Positions 16,019 through 18,401 of a stretch of DNA of 18,401 bases are shown here, one piece after another; position 1 is the first letter of the stretch; every line of letters starts with the position of its first letter. The translations under genes were made by a program, and so were the position numbers. This stretch comes from Nitrososphaeraceae archaeon (GTDB taxonomy: Archaea > Thermoproteota > Nitrososphaeria > Nitrososphaerales > Nitrososphaeraceae). The notes below the pieces were generated by a model that was not told the origin of the DNA, ran no database searches, and saw nothing but the letters and a program-made list of their open reading frames with translations. The stretch spans positions 1 to 18,401 of the forward strand of contig JAICSL010000007.1 of assembly GCA_025936955.1 (NCBI GenBank), given 5' to 3'.

Positions 16019-16291
16019 TTAATGTGCTAGCTGATTAGCAGGTAGGAACCTTAGAATTGATGGAATAGTTGAATTACTGAGAGCAGTTGAATTGCTAGAT
16101 GAAGTTTTACAATGTTCCTTACTGTCGCAAGTTGTTGATTGACAATCTCCGCTGTCTAAACAGTGTATAGTTGTACTCTGTGATTGAGTGTGTGCTTCAC
16201 CTCTTGCATTTTCCTGATAAGTCAGAGATATGCTCAATACTACGCCAAAACATATTATTGAGGTCATTGTCAGGAGATTATATTTTTTCAT
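16019..16291 (-). CDS. Small secreted or membrane-anchored Cys-containing protein
   Basis: 90 residues, ATG start. A basic N-terminus MKK is followed by a hydrophobic stretch (5-24) and polar sequence, a signal peptide or anchor. The outer part is rich in Ser and Thr (SSSNSTALSNST) and has four Cys at 44, 50, 55 and 61, spaced C-x5-C-x4-C-x5-C, able to form two disulfides. The Ser/Thr/Asn tract contains N-x-S/T sites that archaeal oligosaccharyltransferase could glycosylate. No known family is recognised. The AT-rich upstream DNA contains a TATA-like CATATAC 28-34 bases before the ATG. It is isolated between the Asn-synthetase-like gene (convergent) and purB. Confidence 0.5.
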   Translation of the reverse strand: MKKYNLLTMTSIICFGVVLSISLTYQENARGEAHTQSQSTTIHCLDSGDCQSTTCDSKEHCKTSSSNSTALSNSTIPSILRFLPANQLAH

Positions 16292-16874
16292 AGATCTGTT
16301 CTAACTTTCGCTTATTTTCGTATATGTGACTTAAGAAGAAATCTTACTGTAATTTTAAGGATATTAAACTCATTCTATAAAACAGAAATAGAATGAAGTA
16401 AACTTAGGGTAAAAAGAATTTACTAGTACTTTATAGGAAATTTTTTGGTCATTAAATGATAGCACGAACTTCGCAACTGTTTACGGGTATATGGAATTTT
16501 AGTTGTTTGATATAATCATGGGGAGTATATAGAGACCATTTATTTATCTATATGAATCTAGTCAAAACCATGATTAATTAGTTAATGCACTAGTTCAATC
16601 GCCATTAATAAGTGCAAAATAATATGCCTATGTTAAATTACTTGCAAGTAATACTATTTCTTCAACATCCAAAATTAGCTGTTTAGCTTCCTTCTATTAT
16701 ACAAAGATGAAGAATGAAGTAAATTGTTATAGAAGTTGTTAAAATGTTTGGTATCTTCTTAATGTAGAATTTTTACATCCGATGGATGATATAATATACT
16801 CATCTTAATAACAACTCAAGGAATAAATGAATATATTAGATCACAAAAAGACATATCTCAATCTAACATACGAA
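16292..16874. other. Intergenic region upstream of the small secreted protein
   Basis: About 580 AT-rich bases. It holds the promoter region of the secreted protein and a 16-base perfect palindrome at 16637-16652. No frame, RNA gene or other repeat is recognised. Confidence 0.5.
16637..16652. repeat. 16-base perfect palindrome
   Basis: ATTACTTGCAAGTAAT is fully self-complementary, with 8-base half-sites and no spacer. Such symmetry is typical of a dimeric regulator's operator. It lies between purB (222 bases past its stop) and the secreted-protein gene (346 bases before its ATG), so no target is obvious. Confidence 0.4.
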
Positions 16875-18260
16875 TTATTGATCTATATGGTTATTTTTTT
16901 CCTCAAAACAGGCTATAAAGTTTCTTACCAAAATAGAAACATTATCAATAATTTTAAGTGATGCGGAAAGATGGTTTTCTGCGTTAAATATTGGTTCTAT
17001 TTCCGAGGGAGACAAAACGTCTGCCAAAACGGGATCTTTTTTGATAGCTTCAGAAAAATATTCACCATTTTTTTCTGATTCAAATGCGATCCTTTGAATC
17101 TCTCTATAGGCTTTAAATCTAGGCATTTCCTTTTTTACAAGTGCGTCTAAAACAAATTCTGCATAGATTCGACCATTTGTCATATTTAGATTCGATGAAA
17201 TCCTTTGCGTGTTAATATTCATATCAGAAATAATATTTGTCATTAAACTTAGCATTTCGTCTAAGAGAATCATACCAGTTGGAAGAGTAAACCTTTCGTT
17301 TGCTGAATTAGATAAATCTCTTTCATGCCACAAGGCTATATTTTCCATCGCAACATTAACTAGTGAACGTAGAATTTTTGCAAGTGAAGAAATTCTCTCA
17401 CTCTTTATTGGATTACGCTTAACAGGAACAGCGCTACTTCCCATCTGATCTTTTCTAAACGGTTCTTGAACCTCGCCAATTTCTGTTCTTTGCAAATTTC
17501 GAATCTCAATAGCTATCTTATCAAGGGTAGAACCAATAAGAGCAATGAGAAACTGTATCTCTGCATATCGTTCGCGAGGAATTACTTGTGTAGCAGCTTC
17601 TATAGGATAAAGACCCAAATTTGCAGCTGCTATCTGTTGCACTTCGAGTGCTCTATCGCCCATTAGAGAGCCAGTTCCTACAACACCAAGAGTTTTACAG
17701 AGAAGAAAGCGCTTTTTACCTTCTTCAATTCTTTCTACATGTTTTATCATTTCAATAGCCCAGACAGCAAATTTCAGTCCAAAGGCTATTATGCTAGCAT
17801 GTTGTCCATGTGTTCTGCCAACCGCAGGAAGCGAACGGAACTGTATAGATTTATTAGCAAGAATAGTTGCAAGCGTCAAAATTTTAGTTTCAATAATTGT
17901 AAATGCATCTTTCATCTGCATCGATGTACTTGAATCTACCACGTCATTACTTGTCAAACCGTAATGAATCCATGGTTTTGATTTTGATGAACACTGTTCA
18001 CCAATCGCTTCTACCAATGCTGCTGTATCATGATCGCTGATTTTTTCTAACTCCTTCACTCTTTCTAATGTGATCTTATTGCTTTTTGCCGCTATTAGAA
18101 TTTCTTCCGAAACATCTATTGGAATAATTTTGATCCGAGCTTGTGCTACTGCTACTGCAGCTTCAAAATTTACTTGATACTTTAACCTTGTGTTTTCTTG
18201 AAATATATGCTTTATTTCTTTACTTCCATAACGACCAGAGTCAATAGGAAAAATTGTCAT
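16875..18260 (-). CDS. purB: Adenylosuccinate lyase
   Basis: 461 residues, ATG start, with a TATA-like box 24-31 bases upstream. It belongs to the same fold superfamily as the aspartase/fumarase gene in this window but has the PurB features: HDTAALVEAI (77-86), HYGLTSNDVVDS (99-110), GRTHGQHASI (148-157) with catalytic His151, and the signature GSSAVPVKRNP (274-284), which carries the catalytic serine loop (family GSSAMPxKRNP, with Val in place of Met here). The enzyme splits adenylosuccinate to AMP plus fumarate and also SAICAR to AICAR plus fumarate in purine synthesis. The C-terminal domain (about 365-450) with RFKAYREIQRIAFES is complete. Length is standard for the family. Transcribed alone. 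Confidence 0.93.
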   Translation of the reverse strand: MTIFPIDSGRYGSKEIKHIFQENTRLKYQVNFEAAVAVAQARIKIIPIDVSEEILIAAKSNKITLERVKELEKISDHDTAALVEAIGEQCSSKSKPWIHYGLTSNDVVDSSTSMQMKDAFTIIETKILTLATILANKSIQFRSLPAVGRTHGQHASIIAFGLKFAVWAIEMIKHVERIEEGKKRFLLCKTLGVVGTGSLMGDRALEVQQIAAANLGLYPIEAATQVIPRERYAEIQFLIALIGSTLDKIAIEIRNLQRTEIGEVQEPFRKDQMGSSAVPVKRNPIKSERISSLAKILRSLVNVAMENIALWHERDLSNSANERFTLPTGMILLDEMLSLMTNIISDMNINTQRISSNLNMTNGRIYAEFVLDALVKKEMPRFKAYREIQRIAFESEKNGEYFSEAIKKDPVLADVLSPSEIEPIFNAENHLSASLKIIDNVSILVRNFIACFEEKNNHIDQ

Positions 18261-18283
18261 AGCTTTTATGAGATTAACCCTAG

Positions 18284-18291
18284 AAAATAAA
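18284..18291 (-). promoter_or_regulatory. Candidate TATA box of purB
   Basis: On the minus strand TTTATTTT lies 24-31 bases before the purB ATG, consistent with leaderless transcription. Confidence 0.35.
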
Positions 18292-18401
18292 TCTTGTTAA
18301 CCATTTTATATCATTTGTTTTTATCCTGCTCTAATCTTTCATGAGATTAGATATTCTTTAATTGAATACTTCAAACTTATTAAATTATATTATTTCTCTC
18401 C

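Overview
The window looks like chromosomal DNA of an ammonia-oxidising archaeon (Thaumarchaeota/Nitrososphaeria), most like the low-GC, low-coding-density soil lineages such as Nitrososphaera or Nitrosocosmicus. The basis is an archaeal/eukaryotic-type ribosomal protein L15e, an archaeal-type TrmI, a DUF6659-type protein that I associate with this phylum, frequent TTG/GTG starts, and A/T-rich TATA-like boxes about 22-35 bases before start codons, as expected for leaderless archaeal mRNAs. The lineage call rests on recognition, not on a search. There are long AT-rich intergenic stretches. I see no tRNA, rRNA, CRISPR array, insertion sequence or phage gene.

Layout. 1-1645 (+): the C-terminal part of an AMMECR1-domain protein and a GT-B glycosyltransferase. 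1598-3894 (-): a THUMP/ThiI-like protein that has lost its ATP-binding PP-loop, and a C39-peptidase-like/TPR protein. 4334-5847 (+): a decayed UPF0182 (COG1615) membrane-protein gene whose last codons overlap (ATGA) an apparently intact class I glutamine amidotransferase. 6634-7026 (+): DUF6659-like protein. 7053-11777 (-): L15e, SerA-type dehydrogenase, an unknown basic protein, a membrane-anchored PepSY-like protein, an aspartase/fumarase-family enzyme and a small PUA/EVE-like protein, mostly with their own promoters. 11963-12775 (+): tRNA m1A methyltransferase. 13274-14764: two small membrane proteins. 15141-15899 (+): a stand-alone asparagine-synthetase-type ATP-dependent domain. 16019-18260 (-): a small Cys-containing secreted protein and adenylosuccinate lyase.

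Functional themes are housekeeping: amino-acid and nitrogen metabolism (SerA, aspartase/fumarase, Asn synthetase-like, glutamine amidotransferase, PurB), translation and tRNA modification (L15e, TrmI, possibly the ThiI-like protein), and surface biology (glycosyltransferase, PepSY, small membrane and secreted proteins). I find no clear new multi-gene system. The points most worth a second look are the UPF0182 gene fossil beside the coupled amidotransferase, the ThiI homologue without a PP-loop, and the cytosolic C39-TPR protein.
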